From positions 1 to 40,648 of the forward strand of contig JAMOMC010000059.1 of assembly GCA_027068765.1 (NCBI GenBank): a stretch of DNA of 40,648 nt, read 5' to 3'. Position numbers and translations under genes: made by a program. The notes under the pieces are model-generated. The model was not told the DNA's origin. It worked only from the letters and a program-made list of their open reading frames with translations, and did not search any database. Source of the DNA: Campylobacterales bacterium (GTDB lineage: Bacteria > Campylobacterota > Campylobacteria > Campylobacterales > QNZT01). Below, piece by piece: positions 15,305 through 23,592 of this stretch. Numbering within the stretch: position 1 is the first letter of the stretch; the number at the start of each line of letters is the position of its first letter.

Positions 15305-16355
15305 TTACCGCTTCTTTTTTTATTTTTTGGAGTTTCAGTTTTTTTTCTAACTCATATTTTTGTAAAATCTCTTTTATCTCATCTTTATCATTTTTAATCA
15401 CTTTTGTGATTTCAAGTGTTTTGTGGTGATTATGTATTCCCATTCTAGCTTCAAATATCTCTTTTTTATCAATTGAGATGATAGCACTATCACTAGCTGG
15501 GGCATCCAATCTTATAATACTACCTTTTTTTAGATTTAGTAAGTCTTTGAAATTTAGGGTAGTCTTGCCTAAAATTCCCTCATTTGTTATATCTGCTCTT
15601 TTAATTAACTCTTTTAATTCACTGTTTTTACTTTTCTTTGCATTTGTCTCACCTTGCATTATATCCTTATTTGCAAGTTTTGATAAAATTGGTTCTAGGT
15701 AGATTACAGGATAAGCTATATTTATCATACCGCTTGTCTCTCCTATTGTGATTTCAAGAACTATCATTATTACAATCTCATTTTGTGAAACAATCTGTAT
15801 AACATTTGGGCTTGATTCTTTTGCTTCAACAATAGGATATATTTCAGCTACACCTCCCCAAGCATCTTTTAATTTACTCATAATAAGTCTTAAAATCGTC
15901 TCTATCAAATTTAACTCAATATCAGTTAACTCTCTCTCTCCTTCATAACTCTCACCTTTTCCACCAAGAAGTCTATCTAGCATTGGAAAGACTATGGATG
16001 GGTTGAGCTCTAGTATGGCACTTCCATCTAAAGGCTTTAGTGAAAATATATTAAAACTTGTTGGGCTTGGAAGAGACATTAAAAACTCTCCATAAGTCAT
16101 CTGATCAACTGATTGTAGCTGTATTTCGATGATTGATCGCATAACTGTAGATATATGAGATGCAAGGTTTCTAGACATCTTGTCATGAATACCTTTTATG
16201 GCACGAAGTTGTTCTTTTGAGACACGATTTGGACGCTTAAAATCATAAAGCATGATTTTTTCGCTACTCTCCTCTGCCCCAACTTCTTCATGTTGCTCTT
16301 CATCACTACTATCAAGAAGGGCATCAATCTCATTTTGACTTAATATATCTGCCAT
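15297..16355 (-). CDS. fliM: flagellar motor switch protein FliM
   Basis: FliM forms the C-ring with FliG and FliY and binds phosphorylated CheY. The N-terminal CheY-P-binding motif LSQNEIDALL lies at residues 5-14, followed by the conserved YDFKRPNRVSKEQLRA segment. The middle domain contains LPSPTSFNIFSLKPLDGSAI, and a SpoA domain lies near residues 255-325. The 352-residue length is normal. AGGAA precedes the ATG; fliA stops 7 nt upstream. Confidence 0.96.
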   Translation of the reverse strand: MADILSQNEIDALLDSSDEEQHEEVGAEESSEKIMLYDFKRPNRVSKEQLRAIKGIHDKMSRNLASHISTVMRSIIEIQLQSVDQMTYGEFLMSLPSPTSFNIFSLKPLDGSAILELNPSIVFPMLDRLLGGKGESYEGERELTDIELNLIETILRLIMSKLKDAWGGVAEIYPIVEAKESSPNVIQIVSQNEIVIMIVLEITIGETSGMINIAYPVIYLEPILSKLANKDIMQGETNAKKSKNSELKELIKRADITNEGILGKTTLNFKDLLNLKKGSIIRLDAPASDSAIISIDKKEIFEARMGIHNHHKTLEITKVIKNDKDEIKEILQKYELEKKLKLQKIKKEAVNE

Positions 16356-16362
16356 CTTATTC

Positions 16363-17061
16363 CTAAAGTGTTAGTTTTTCTCTAATTTGCTTCATCAATT
16401 TCTTGTGAAGTTGGGATATTCTTGATTCACTAATCTCTAAAATCTCACTAATCTCTTTTAAATTTAATTCCTCAAAATAGTAGAGTTGTATGATAGTCTG
16501 TTCACGATCATTTAGTGTTGATAATATATTTTTAACAGCTTCAATCATTTGTGATTGTTCAACACGAGATTCTACGCTCTCACTCTCATTAGTTAACATA
16601 TGTTCGTTTAGTGGTACATTATTTGCAACTTCTGCTGCTGTTTTTGCTTCTCTAATTTTTGTTAAACTCTCACCTAATGCTTTTGCTAAAAACTCCTCGC
16701 TAGGTTCTCTGGAGTGTTCTGTTAAGTGTTTGCTGGTCTCTGTATCAATTGCTTTTATTAATCTTCGATTGTTTCTACTTACTACATCTAAGCTTCTTAA
16801 ATGATCTAACATTGAGCCGTAAACTCTTTTTTTTGCATATCCCCAAAATGAATCATTTTGCTCCATATTATATCTTCTAGAGAGTTTAACCATCTCTTCA
16901 ACACCAATTGCAATTAAATCATTTACATCTATAGACGAGGGTAATCTCTCTTTTAATCTAAATGACATAGCTCTTACAGCTGGTAAATATTGAATAACAA
17001 CCTCATTTGTCTTAGTATATTGTCCCTCTTTTTTCTCTTTCGTAGCAATAGCACTTATCAA
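16363..17061 (-). CDS. fliA: RNA polymerase sigma factor FliA (sigma28)
   Basis: This 232-residue sigma factor directs RNA polymerase to late flagellar and chemotaxis genes. Region 2 is seen in YLPAVRAMSFRLKERLP, DVNDLIAIGVEEM and FWGYAKKRVYGSMLDHLRSLD. Region 4 is seen in LNDREQTIIQLYYFEELNLKEISEILEISESRISQLHKK. The start is a TTG with AAGGAG 6 nt upstream; no better in-frame ATG exists. The upstream small membrane gene stops 1 nt before it. Regulation: a canonical sigma54 promoter lies ahead of that small gene, so fliA is predicted to be RpoN-dependent. No flgM is present in the window. Confidence 0.96.
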   Translation of the reverse strand: MISAIATKEKKEGQYTKTNEVVIQYLPAVRAMSFRLKERLPSSIDVNDLIAIGVEEMVKLSRRYNMEQNDSFWGYAKKRVYGSMLDHLRSLDVVSRNNRRLIKAIDTETSKHLTEHSREPSEEFLAKALGESLTKIREAKTAAEVANNVPLNEHMLTNESESVESRVEQSQMIEAVKNILSTLNDREQTIIQLYYFEELNLKEISEILEISESRISQLHKKLMKQIREKLTL

Positions 17062-17062
17062 T

Positions 17063-17386
17063 TTAAACTCCTTTTTTTTCTGTTGGCTCTTGGCCGTTTA
17101 TACTCTTTATAAGAGCAGTTATTTCATTTTCTCTCTTTTTAATCTCAGATATTTGTATGTTGACTAAGTTTTCGTACTCTTTTTTATTAAAAAGTAAATC
17201 TTCATCAACCTCTTTATCACTAAGAAAAAAGATTAAAACTAAATGTATGAACAAGTAGAAAAAAAGTGTGATTGTAAGTGTGCCAAATAAAAAGCTTTCA
17301 GCAGAGTTAAATTTTACCATAGAGAAAATCATACCGATGAAAAAACCGCAAATTGTAAAAAATGCAACATAATTTTCACTTCTCAA
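17063..17386 (-). CDS. two-TM membrane protein of the flagellar cluster
   Basis: This 107-residue protein has two hydrophobic segments (about 6-27 and 33-55), then a charged, probably coiled-coil tail (EYENLVNIQISEIKKRENE). It matches in position and build the small integral membrane protein that lies between flhG and fliA in Campylobacter (Cj0062c as I recall). The start is TTG with AGGA 6 nt upstream. It is the first gene after the sigma54 promoter and abuts fliA. Its function is not known; conservation of place suggests a role in flagellar biogenesis or its regulation. Confidence 0.8.
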   Translation of the reverse strand: MRSENYVAFFTICGFFIGMIFSMVKFNSAESFLFGTLTITLFFYLFIHLVLIFFLSDKEVDEDLLFNKKEYENLVNIQISEIKKRENEITALIKSINGQEPTEKKGV

Positions 17387-17478
17387 ATATTTTCCTCATA
17401 GTAAATATTAAATCTTACTAAAACTCCACTATTAAACACCTTACAGAAACTTCACAAGTTTTCTTATAAATTAACAAA

Positions 17479-17493
17479 GCAATTAATGTGCCA
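17479..17493 (-). promoter_or_regulatory. sigma54 (RpoN) promoter of the fliA operon
   Basis: On the minus strand TGGCAC (17488-17493) is followed by ATTAA and TTGC (17479-17482), so GG and GC are exactly 10 nt apart. This matches the -24/-12 consensus TGGCAC-N5-TTGC without a mismatch. Transcription should start near 17467, giving a leader of about 80 nt before the TTG of the small membrane gene. The genes served are that gene, fliA, fliM, fliY and the LOG gene. Confidence 0.88.
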
Positions 17494-17583
17494 GTTTTTA
17501 GTATAGTTGATTTTTATTGGTATTTTATAAAATATATTTAATTTATTTGGGAAAGAAACTGTTTTAGTATATATTTTTTAAAA

Positions 17584-17609
17584 ATAGACTTGTCAGAAGA
17601 CAAGTCTAT
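17584..17609 (-). terminator. terminator of the cytochrome c gene
   Basis: An 11-bp perfect stem (ATAGACTTGTC at 17584-17594, GACAAGTCTAT at 17599-17609) with a 4-nt loop is followed on the minus strand by TTTTT. It lies just after the cytochrome stop and before the sigma54 promoter, so it insulates the fliA operon from upstream transcription. Confidence 0.8.
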
Positions 17610-17618
17610 TAAGTTTTA

Positions 17619-18335
17619 CTACTCAGTTGTTGTTGGAGTAGGACTACTTGCATAAGGGTTAATTGTAGGTGCATATACCCAATCTGGTTGATCTTGGTAG
17701 TTTGGTACAAGATCATTTTTAGGTAACTTTCCTAGAGGTTTAATATACTTTGGTGTATCGTTTTGTGCTCTAACTTGATTTACAGGGAACTCTCCAGCTC
17801 CAGCTGATTCATCCATAGCTGAGAATACTTTCATAGTATTTATACTTAAACCTGCACCTGCCATATCAACTTTTGAAGAGTGACATAAAGCACATAAGTT
17901 TTGCATACTTGAAGCACTTTCCCCAACATCAATTCTAAGATAAAGTGCATTTTTATTTGATGGATGAGGCTCATGGCAACTAATACAGTCAAGTTTTCCA
18001 TCTTTTAACAAGTTCACAGGAACTGAAGCTATTTTTGGATTTGGTACAATCCCAATAGGGTGAGTAGTGTGAAGATGAATAGGTCTAATTCCAGCACCAC
18101 CAAATTGCTCTAACTGATGACAACCGAGACATTTAGGAGCTGATAAGCCCTCTAAAGATTGACCATTTACAGGGTTTGTTAACTGTGTATTTTTTACAGC
18201 AAAGATTTTATCATCAACAGCAAAGTGTGGAGAGTGACAACCAAGACAATCAAGCCCATCATGTGGACCAAAAGCATGTATAGAACTTGTAGATATAAAA
18301 GCTGCAACAACTGCAACACCTAATTTTTTTAACAT
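17619..18335 (-). CDS. exported tetraheme cytochrome c, paired-CXXCH type
   Basis: This 238-residue precursor has a signal peptide (residues 1-21, ending STSSIHA) and four heme c sites: CLGCH at 30-34, CLGCH at 69-73, CISCH at 117-121 and CALCH at 148-152. The third and fourth, CISCHEPHPSNKNALY then LCALCH, match the doubled CXXCH domain. It should carry electrons in the periplasm; donor and acceptor are unknown. The frame is open to 18374, but the ATG at 18335 has AGGAG 5 nt upstream and begins the signal peptide. The gene sits between flhG and the fliA operon, where relatives have no such gene, and has its own terminator. No heme-lyase or reductase gene adjoins it. Confidence 0.9.
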   Translation of the reverse strand: MLKKLGVAVVAAFISTSSIHAFGPHDGLDCLGCHSPHFAVDDKIFAVKNTQLTNPVNGQSLEGLSAPKCLGCHQLEQFGGAGIRPIHLHTTHPIGIVPNPKIASVPVNLLKDGKLDCISCHEPHPSNKNALYLRIDVGESASSMQNLCALCHSSKVDMAGAGLSINTMKVFSAMDESAGAGEFPVNQVRAQNDTPKYIKPLGKLPKNDLVPNYQDQPDWVYAPTINPYASSPTPTTTE

Positions 18336-18417
18336 TTTTACTCCTCTAGTTATAAGATTTTTTAATTTTATCAAATAAAAGGATAGAGTTAGCTTAAAAG
18401 AAACAAATTTTTGCTAA

Positions 18418-19281
18418 TTAAATATTTTCAATTAATTTTTTTATAAAAAGTCCAAAACTTTTTTTATTTTTTTTAATAGGAGCTTGATTTTCTAGTTGGA
18501 AGACTAGAGTATCAACTATCTCATTTAAATGAAAAGATGGTAGGGAGTTGGGTCTTGTTTTTGAAAAGAGTTGACGAAATTTTAGAGACTTAGAGATATC
18601 TCTTGATGTACAGATGTAACCTAAGTAGTTTAAGAAAAATTGGGTTTCTATATTTGATTTTGCAACTTTTTGAATTTTTTCATATATAAACTCTCCCTCT
18701 TTTTGGTTTTCGGCCATATTTACTATAAGGTTTATGTTTTGATTTATGGCTGAAGTAATTTTTATAAGAGCATAAGCATCTGTTATAGCTGATGGGTCTG
18801 GAATAGTTACAACAATCACTTCATCTGCATGTTGTAAAAAAGTTTGTACATTTTTTCCAATTCCACTACCTGTATCAATGATAAGATAATCTAAAGTATT
18901 TAAAAACTCTGAATTTTCAAGAACTCTGCTATATATATCTTCATTGTAGAAGTTTAAAATCTCATCTCCACTTTCCCCTGGAATTAAAAATAGATTTTTT
19001 TCTACTTCTATTATGATATCTTCTAAAGTACACTCACCTTTTAATACATTTAAGAGATTACTTTTTATTTTTACATTAAATATAATATCAAGATTAGCAA
19101 GCCCAATAGATGCATCAAAAATAGCTACTTTAAATCCACGACTTGAGAGAACAAAACTAAGGTTTGAAGCAATTGTGCTTTTTCCAACTCCTCCTTTTCC
19201 ACTTGTTATAGCTAAAATTTTACTCTTTAAATTTTTGTTTTGAGTTTTAATATCTCTTAGCTTTTTGGCTTGGGTATTCAA
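18418..19281 (-). CDS. flhG: flagellar number regulator FlhG (MinD-like ATPase)
   Basis: This 287-residue ParA/MinD-type ATPase (FlhG, FleN, YlxH) restrains FlhF and so limits flagella to the right number and place. The deviant Walker A GKGGVGKST is in LAITSGKGGVGKSTIASNL, with FDASIGLANLD as Walker A' and LDYLIIDTGSGIG as Walker B. The C-terminal helix (KKNKKSFGLFIKKLIENI) is basic and amphipathic, fitting a membrane-targeting sequence. It overlaps flhF by 4 nt. In this genome it is the last gene of the aroQ-to-flhG unit, because the cytochrome gene follows after an 82-nt gap. Confidence 0.93.
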   Translation of the reverse strand: MNTQAKKLRDIKTQNKNLKSKILAITSGKGGVGKSTIASNLSFVLSSRGFKVAIFDASIGLANLDIIFNVKIKSNLLNVLKGECTLEDIIIEVEKNLFLIPGESGDEILNFYNEDIYSRVLENSEFLNTLDYLIIDTGSGIGKNVQTFLQHADEVIVVTIPDPSAITDAYALIKITSAINQNINLIVNMAENQKEGEFIYEKIQKVAKSNIETQFFLNYLGYICTSRDISKSLKFRQLFSKTRPNSLPSFHLNEIVDTLVFQLENQAPIKKNKKSFGLFIKKLIENI

Positions 19282-20537
19282 CTATAAACCTTTTTGTTTA
19301 CAAATCCTTCAAAGATACAGGAGACTAAAAAATCACCACTAGCCTCTTCTATATCATCTGGAACTTCTTGCCCTGTTGAAAAATATGATGTCGGTTTAGC
19401 TGAGCTTTTTATAAGTGAAAAGATATTTCCAAAACCTCTAGTCTCATCAAACTTTGTAAATATAAGTGTATCTATATCTAAAAAAGAGAAATTTTTATAA
19501 GCATCTTCTAAATCTTGTAGTTTTGAAGTTGCAGATAAAACTAGGTTTACATCTATTTTGTGATCCGTTGATTTTAAGAAGTTTGCAATTTTTAAGATTT
19601 TTTCTTTATCGTGTTGTGAACTTCCAGCTGTGTCTATTAAAATCAAATCACAATACAAAAGAGAGTTAAGGGCTTTTTTAAAATCTTCACTATCTATAAC
19701 ATCTTGGACTGGAAGTTTCATCATCTTTGCATAGTGAAATATCTGCTCTAATGCTCCAATCCTATAAGTATCAAGGGTTATAATTCCAACTCTGTTTTTA
19801 TGTTTTAAAAATGAGTATTTAGCCGCAAGTTTTGCTAAAGTTGTAGTTTTTCCAACACCAGTTGGTCCTACAAACATCATAATTTTTTTCTCACCCTTGG
19901 ATATTGGTTTTTCAATTCTTGTTGGTATCATCTTTTTTAGAAGTACAAAAAAGTATCTTTTTACAGTTTTACTGCTATTTTTCATGTATGGAGGCATTAG
20001 TTTTATGCTCTCTTGCATAATCTCGTCAAGATGCTCTTTTTTCATACCAGAACTTTTTGCTTTGTTGTAAATCTCTGCAAATTCAGGAGGAATACTAAGC
20101 TCTTTTACATCCTCTTTTTCATCCCAAAGCATGTTTTGAAGTATTTTTATCTTATCGCTTAAAAGTCCTATCTCATCTTTTAGCTGTGAAAAATCACTAT
20201 GTTTTTGTTCACTTTTAATAGCCTCAATACTACTTTGAGTCACTCTGCTTTCAAGTGGGTTGCTTAGGTTCTCTAATCTTGATAGTTGTTTGGCTGTTTT
20301 TGAGATATTATCAAGTATATCATCATCAAAAGTAGCTTTTAATTTTGGTGTTTTTGTCTGTTTTTCTAAAGCAACTTTATCCTCAACTGCAATCACCAAC
20401 TCATAAAGTGCATCACTTGTGAGTGATTTTTTTCGTATTTGTTTTGTGCTAACTACTAAAGCATCTCTGCCACAAGCTTTTTGTGCTTTTTGTAGTGCAA
20501 TTGAGGGAGAAGTTGCGGTAAAAGTAAATAATTTCAT
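19278..20537 (-). CDS. flhF: flagellar biosynthesis GTPase FlhF
   Basis: This 419-residue SRP-type GTPase marks the pole where the flagellum is built. There is an N-terminal B domain with charged stretches (1-140), an N domain, then the G domain. The G domain has P-loop GPTGVGKTT at 224-232, DTYRIGALEQ (G2 region), LILIDTAGSSQHD (G3) and TKFDET (G4). The start MKLFTFTATSPSIALQKA is typical. It overlaps folK and flhG by 4 nt each. In Campylobacter FlhF also influences sigma54-dependent flagellar genes, relevant here because fliA has a sigma54 promoter. Confidence 0.95.
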   Translation of the reverse strand: MKLFTFTATSPSIALQKAQKACGRDALVVSTKQIRKKSLTSDALYELVIAVEDKVALEKQTKTPKLKATFDDDILDNISKTAKQLSRLENLSNPLESRVTQSSIEAIKSEQKHSDFSQLKDEIGLLSDKIKILQNMLWDEKEDVKELSIPPEFAEIYNKAKSSGMKKEHLDEIMQESIKLMPPYMKNSSKTVKRYFFVLLKKMIPTRIEKPISKGEKKIMMFVGPTGVGKTTTLAKLAAKYSFLKHKNRVGIITLDTYRIGALEQIFHYAKMMKLPVQDVIDSEDFKKALNSLLYCDLILIDTAGSSQHDKEKILKIANFLKSTDHKIDVNLVLSATSKLQDLEDAYKNFSFLDIDTLIFTKFDETRGFGNIFSLIKSSAKPTSYFSTGQEVPDDIEEASGDFLVSCIFEGFVNKKVYS

Positions 20538-21028
20538 TTTTTTGCTCTTTCAACGATATGTGCTAAAGGTATCAATACCGACTCTCTTGTTTTGAAATGG
20601 GGGTGCGGAATAACCAAATCTTTCGTTTTAATGCTTATTTTATCAAAAAAGAGTATATCAATGTCTAAAGTTCTTGGACTATTTTTAAAACTTCTAACTC
20701 TCTTAAAAAACCTCTCTACTCTTAAAACAAACTTAAGTAAATTTTTAGGATTTAGGTTAGTTTTTACTATTATGACTGCATTGTAAAAATCTTTCTGATT
20801 TTTATATCCAAAAGGTGGATTTTTTAAAATTGGGGAGCTTGAGATAACATCAACTACACCTCCTCTTTGAAGAGATAAAAAAAGTTTTTGAAATCTTGCT
20901 CTTGTATTTCCTACATTTCCTCCGATGCCAAGTGTAACTGTATGAGTTTTGTTTGATTTTTTTGAAGCTTTAAATGGATAGTTTTTATCATAAAAAAGTG
21001 TAAGATTTTTATTTAATACTTTTTTCAA
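20534..21028 (-). CDS. folK: 2-amino-4-hydroxy-6-hydroxymethyldihydropteridine pyrophosphokinase
   Basis: FolK (HPPK) transfers pyrophosphate from ATP to the pterin in folate synthesis. This 164-residue protein carries the family signature GIGGNVGNTRARF, PPFGYKNQKDFYNAV and the metal/ATP loop SPRTLDIDILFFD followed by IPHPHFKTRESVLIPL. A lysine-rich extension of about 30 residues precedes the enzyme core. Its place between pepQ and flhF is the usual Campylobacterota one, with a 1-nt gap and a 4-nt overlap; the link to motility is through shared transcription, not function. Confidence 0.93.
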   Translation of the reverse strand: MKKVLNKNLTLFYDKNYPFKASKKSNKTHTVTLGIGGNVGNTRARFQKLFLSLQRGGVVDVISSSPILKNPPFGYKNQKDFYNAVIIVKTNLNPKNLLKFVLRVERFFKRVRSFKNSPRTLDIDILFFDKISIKTKDLVIPHPHFKTRESVLIPLAHIVERAKK

Positions 21029-21029
21029 T

Positions 21030-22055
21030 TTATAAAATAATAGCTTTATCTTGGTAAATTTGCACCATATCTTCTATGCGAATTCCAAACTCATTTGGTA
21101 TATAGATACCAGGTTCAATTGTAAAGACCATATTTTCCTCTAGTATTACAGATGATTTTTTAGAAATCATAGGAAGTTCATGTATATCCAAACCAACACC
21201 ATGTCCAGTTGAATGTATAAAAAACTTTCCAAATCCAGCTTTTTCAATCACATCTCGTCCTGCTTTATCAACATCACTAGCTTTTACACCAGCTCCTGCT
21301 ATTTTTATAGAGGCTTCACTAGCTTTTAAAACTATATCATAAATTTTTTGCATCTTTTTATTTTTAAATTTTTGCATTTTTTCAAAATTAAAATTATCTG
21401 TAAACTCTGCTGTTCTTGTTCTATCTGAACAGTATCTTTTATATTTTAATCCGGCATCTACTAAAAGAAGATCTCCAAAATTTAGCTTTTTTTCATTTGC
21501 ATATGCATGAGGTTTTGCAGCATTTTCATTTATAGCAGTAATTGGGTGGAAGCTTAAGTCATATTTGCCATTTTGTGTTAACTCTCTAAGGGCTTCAAAA
21601 TTGATATACTTTTCACTTTTTTTGTCCCCATTTTTTTGAAGATAAGATGCAAAATTATCAAAAGCTTCACTTCCAAGTTTTACAGCGGTTTTTATGAGTT
21701 CTATCTCTTTGTCACTTTTGATAATTCTCTTTTTTTGTGAAAAATTTGGAGATTTTTTAAAGGTGATTTTTAGAGATTGTTTTAACTTGTCAAAACTTCC
21801 AACTGTAAAATCTAAAGGATCATAAAAAACTTTTTTTACACCTGATTTTCTTAAAATATTTTTAGCTTCACTATTTAAATCTCTTGCAGCCTCTATAACT
21901 TCTGCATCCCTTACCTTTAGTTTTGCTTCAGTTGTATAACGAGGGTCTGTGATAAAAAAAGCTTCACTTCCAAGCTTTATAAAAAGCTCATTATCGCAAG
22001 AGAAACCGCATTCATGATATACGGCATTCTCATTTCTTAGGATATAATTTATCAT
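21030..22055 (-). CDS. pepQ: M24-family aminopeptidase (Xaa-Pro peptidase)
   Basis: This 341-residue dimetal peptidase has the creatinase/prolidase fold. Metal ligands are visible in [19 protein letters not shown] (two Asp), [13 protein letters not shown] (His), [11 protein letters not shown] (Glu) and GIRIEDMV (Glu). It releases N-terminal residues before proline or splits Xaa-Pro dipeptides; the pepP versus pepQ choice cannot be settled from sequence by eye. It is cytosolic. It overlaps aroQ by 4 nt and is followed by folK after 1 nt. Confidence 0.88.
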   Translation of the reverse strand: MINYILRNENAVYHECGFSCDNELFIKLGSEAFFITDPRYTTEAKLKVRDAEVIEAARDLNSEAKNILRKSGVKKVFYDPLDFTVGSFDKLKQSLKITFKKSPNFSQKKRIIKSDKEIELIKTAVKLGSEAFDNFASYLQKNGDKKSEKYINFEALRELTQNGKYDLSFHPITAINENAAKPHAYANEKKLNFGDLLLVDAGLKYKRYCSDRTRTAEFTDNFNFEKMQKFKNKKMQKIYDIVLKASEASIKIAGAGVKASDVDKAGRDVIEKAGFGKFFIHSTGHGVGLDIHELPMISKKSSVILEENMVFTIEPGIYIPNEFGIRIEDMVQIYQDKAIIL

Positions 22056-22528
22056 TCAGCAGGTTGTTTGTTTTGTGACTCTTTCATCGCTCTAACTTCG
22101 CTTAAAATTTGTGATATAGCAATCATTGCAAGATGGTAAGAAAACGGTCCAAAACCACTAATTTGACCAGTGCAAACAGGAGCTACCAAACTTGTATGTC
22201 TAAACTCTTCTCTAGCATAAATGTTAGAGATATGAACCTCAATAATAGGAATTCTAACTGCAGAAATAGCATCTCTAATAGCTATAGAAGTATGAGAATA
22301 AGCTGCAGGATTTATGATAATACCCTCTGCATCATCTATGCACTCTTGAATTCTATCAACAATCTCACCCTCTAAATTTGATTGAAAAAACTCTACCTCA
22401 ATGCCATTTTGTTTTGCATACCCCTCCATTTGAGAGTGAATATCTTCAAGCTTCATAGGACCATAAATATTTTGCTCTCTTATACCTAGCATATTTAGAT
22501 TTGGACCTTGGATTACTACTACTTTCAT
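22052..22528 (-). CDS. aroQ: 3-dehydroquinate dehydratase, type II
   Basis: AroQ dehydrates 3-dehydroquinate to 3-dehydroshikimate in the shikimate pathway. The type II signature [17 protein letters not shown] (Arg18, Tyr22), [15 protein letters not shown] and [17 protein letters not shown] are all present in 158 residues, the usual length. It is the first gene of the aroQ-pepQ-folK-flhF-flhG unit. A possible extended -10 (TGC-TAGTAT on the minus strand, with TAGTAT at 22560-22565) lies about 30 nt upstream, and AAAGGAAA precedes the ATG. Confidence 0.95.
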   Translation of the reverse strand: MKVVVIQGPNLNMLGIREQNIYGPMKLEDIHSQMEGYAKQNGIEVEFFQSNLEGEIVDRIQECIDDAEGIIINPAAYSHTSIAIRDAISAVRIPIIEVHISNIYAREEFRHTSLVAPVCTGQISGFGPFSYHLAMIAISQILSEVRAMKESQNKQPAE

Positions 22529-22672
22529 TTTTTTCCTTTATATAATAAATGTAGTTGATATACTAGCATATTGATGCCAAATTAAAAGAAATTATTTTTT
22601 AGATATGAATTTTAAATATCTATTTTTTTTATCTCTACTTTAAGTTATGGTGTTTTTTATGAATTATTTAGT

Positions 22673-22712
22673 TTTTTATTGTTCTAGCATGCTAGTAAAA
22701 ACTATGCACTTT
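22673..22712. repeat. intergenic repeat, copy A
   Basis: This 40-nt stretch is repeated, in the same orientation, at 31661-31692. The copies differ by an 8-nt insertion here (CATGCTAG, which makes a CTAGCATGCTAG palindrome at 22684-22695) and two substitutions. Both lie just beyond the 3' end of a minus-strand gene. Confidence 0.5.
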
Positions 22713-22723
22713 TAGTGCATAGT
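22701..22723 (-). terminator. terminator of the NfeD/SPFH operon
   Basis: A 10-bp perfect stem (ACTATGCACT at 22701-22710, AGTGCATAGT at 22714-22723) with loop TTT lies 21 nt after the SPFH stop and is followed on the minus strand by TTTTT. Confidence 0.75.
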
Positions 22724-22743
22724 GGTTGAGTTTTTTAGTACTT

Positions 22744-23589
22744 TTATTTAAGTACATTTCCTAACATTCCTTTTATAGCAGCTTGTAAATCTGCTGGATA
22801 TACTACAAATTTGCTATTTGGAGATTGGCTCATCTTTTCTAGTGTATTTATGTAGCGATCTCCTAATAAAAACATTGTTGGTAACTCTTTATCGTGTATG
22901 GCTTCGGAGACATTTTTGATAGCTTGGGCTGAAGCTTCTGAAAGTGCTACTTGAGCCTCAGCCTCTTTTTTTGCAGCTTCTAGTTTTCCTTGGGCTTCTA
23001 ATATCATGGCATTTTTATCACCCTCAGCTTTTGTCTCTATGGCTCTTCTCTCTCTCTCAGCTGCCGCTTGTTGTTCCATCGCTTTTTGCATAGAAGCAGA
23101 AGGGGTTATATCTTGTATCTCTACAGACTTTACAGTCACTCCCCAATCTGCGGCATCATCTATAATCTGCTCTTTTAGTTTTGCTTTGATCATCTCTCTA
23201 TTTGAGAGAGCTTCATCTAGTTTCATCTCTCCGATAATTGATCTTAAAGTTGTCATTATGAGGTTTTGGATTGCTAGTGTAAAATCCTCGACTCCATAAA
23301 TTGCATCTTTTGGATTGGTAACCCTTACAAAGGCTATTGCATTTGTAAGTATGACAGCATTGTCTCTTGTTATGACCTCTTGTTGTGGTATGTCTAAAAT
23401 TATATCTCTTGTTGATATTTTCTGTCTTACTTTATCCATGTATGGTATGATGACATTTAGACCTGGCTTTAGTGTTTTGTTAAACTTACCAAGTCTTTCA
23501 ATTACCCACTCTTCGCCTTGGGGAACTATTTTTATCCCTGCAAAGAGGGTTATGATTACTACAAATAGTAAAACTATTAAAATTTCCAT
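22744..23589 (-). CDS. SPFH/stomatin-like membrane protein (QmcA type)
   Basis: This 281-residue protein has one N-terminal membrane segment (about 3-20), an SPFH domain (VPQGEEWVIERLGKFNK onwards) and a long helical region rich in Ala, Glu and Arg (about 175-225: EQQAAAERERRAIETKAEGD) that forms coiled-coil oligomers. Such proteins build membrane microdomains and large cages, and modulate proteases or envelope stress. The partner NfeD gene lies 3 nt upstream of its start, the standard pairing for the QmcA/YbbK group, which distinguishes it from HflK/HflC. Confidence 0.92.
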   Translation of the reverse strand: MEILIVLLFVVIITLFAGIKIVPQGEEWVIERLGKFNKTLKPGLNVIIPYMDKVRQKISTRDIILDIPQQEVITRDNAVILTNAIAFVRVTNPKDAIYGVEDFTLAIQNLIMTTLRSIIGEMKLDEALSNREMIKAKLKEQIIDDAADWGVTVKSVEIQDITPSASMQKAMEQQAAAERERRAIETKAEGDKNAMILEAQGKLEAAKKEAEAQVALSEASAQAIKNVSEAIHDKELPTMFLLGDRYINTLEKMSQSPNSKFVVYPADLQAAIKGMLGNVLK

Positions 23590-23592
23590 TAT

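Noticed and set aside
22566-22578. sigma54-like GG...GC ahead of aroQ (TTTGGCATCAATATGCTAG on the minus strand)
   Set aside because: The spacing between GG and GC is 9 nt, not 10, and a TGC-TAGTAT extended -10 at the same place is a simpler explanation.
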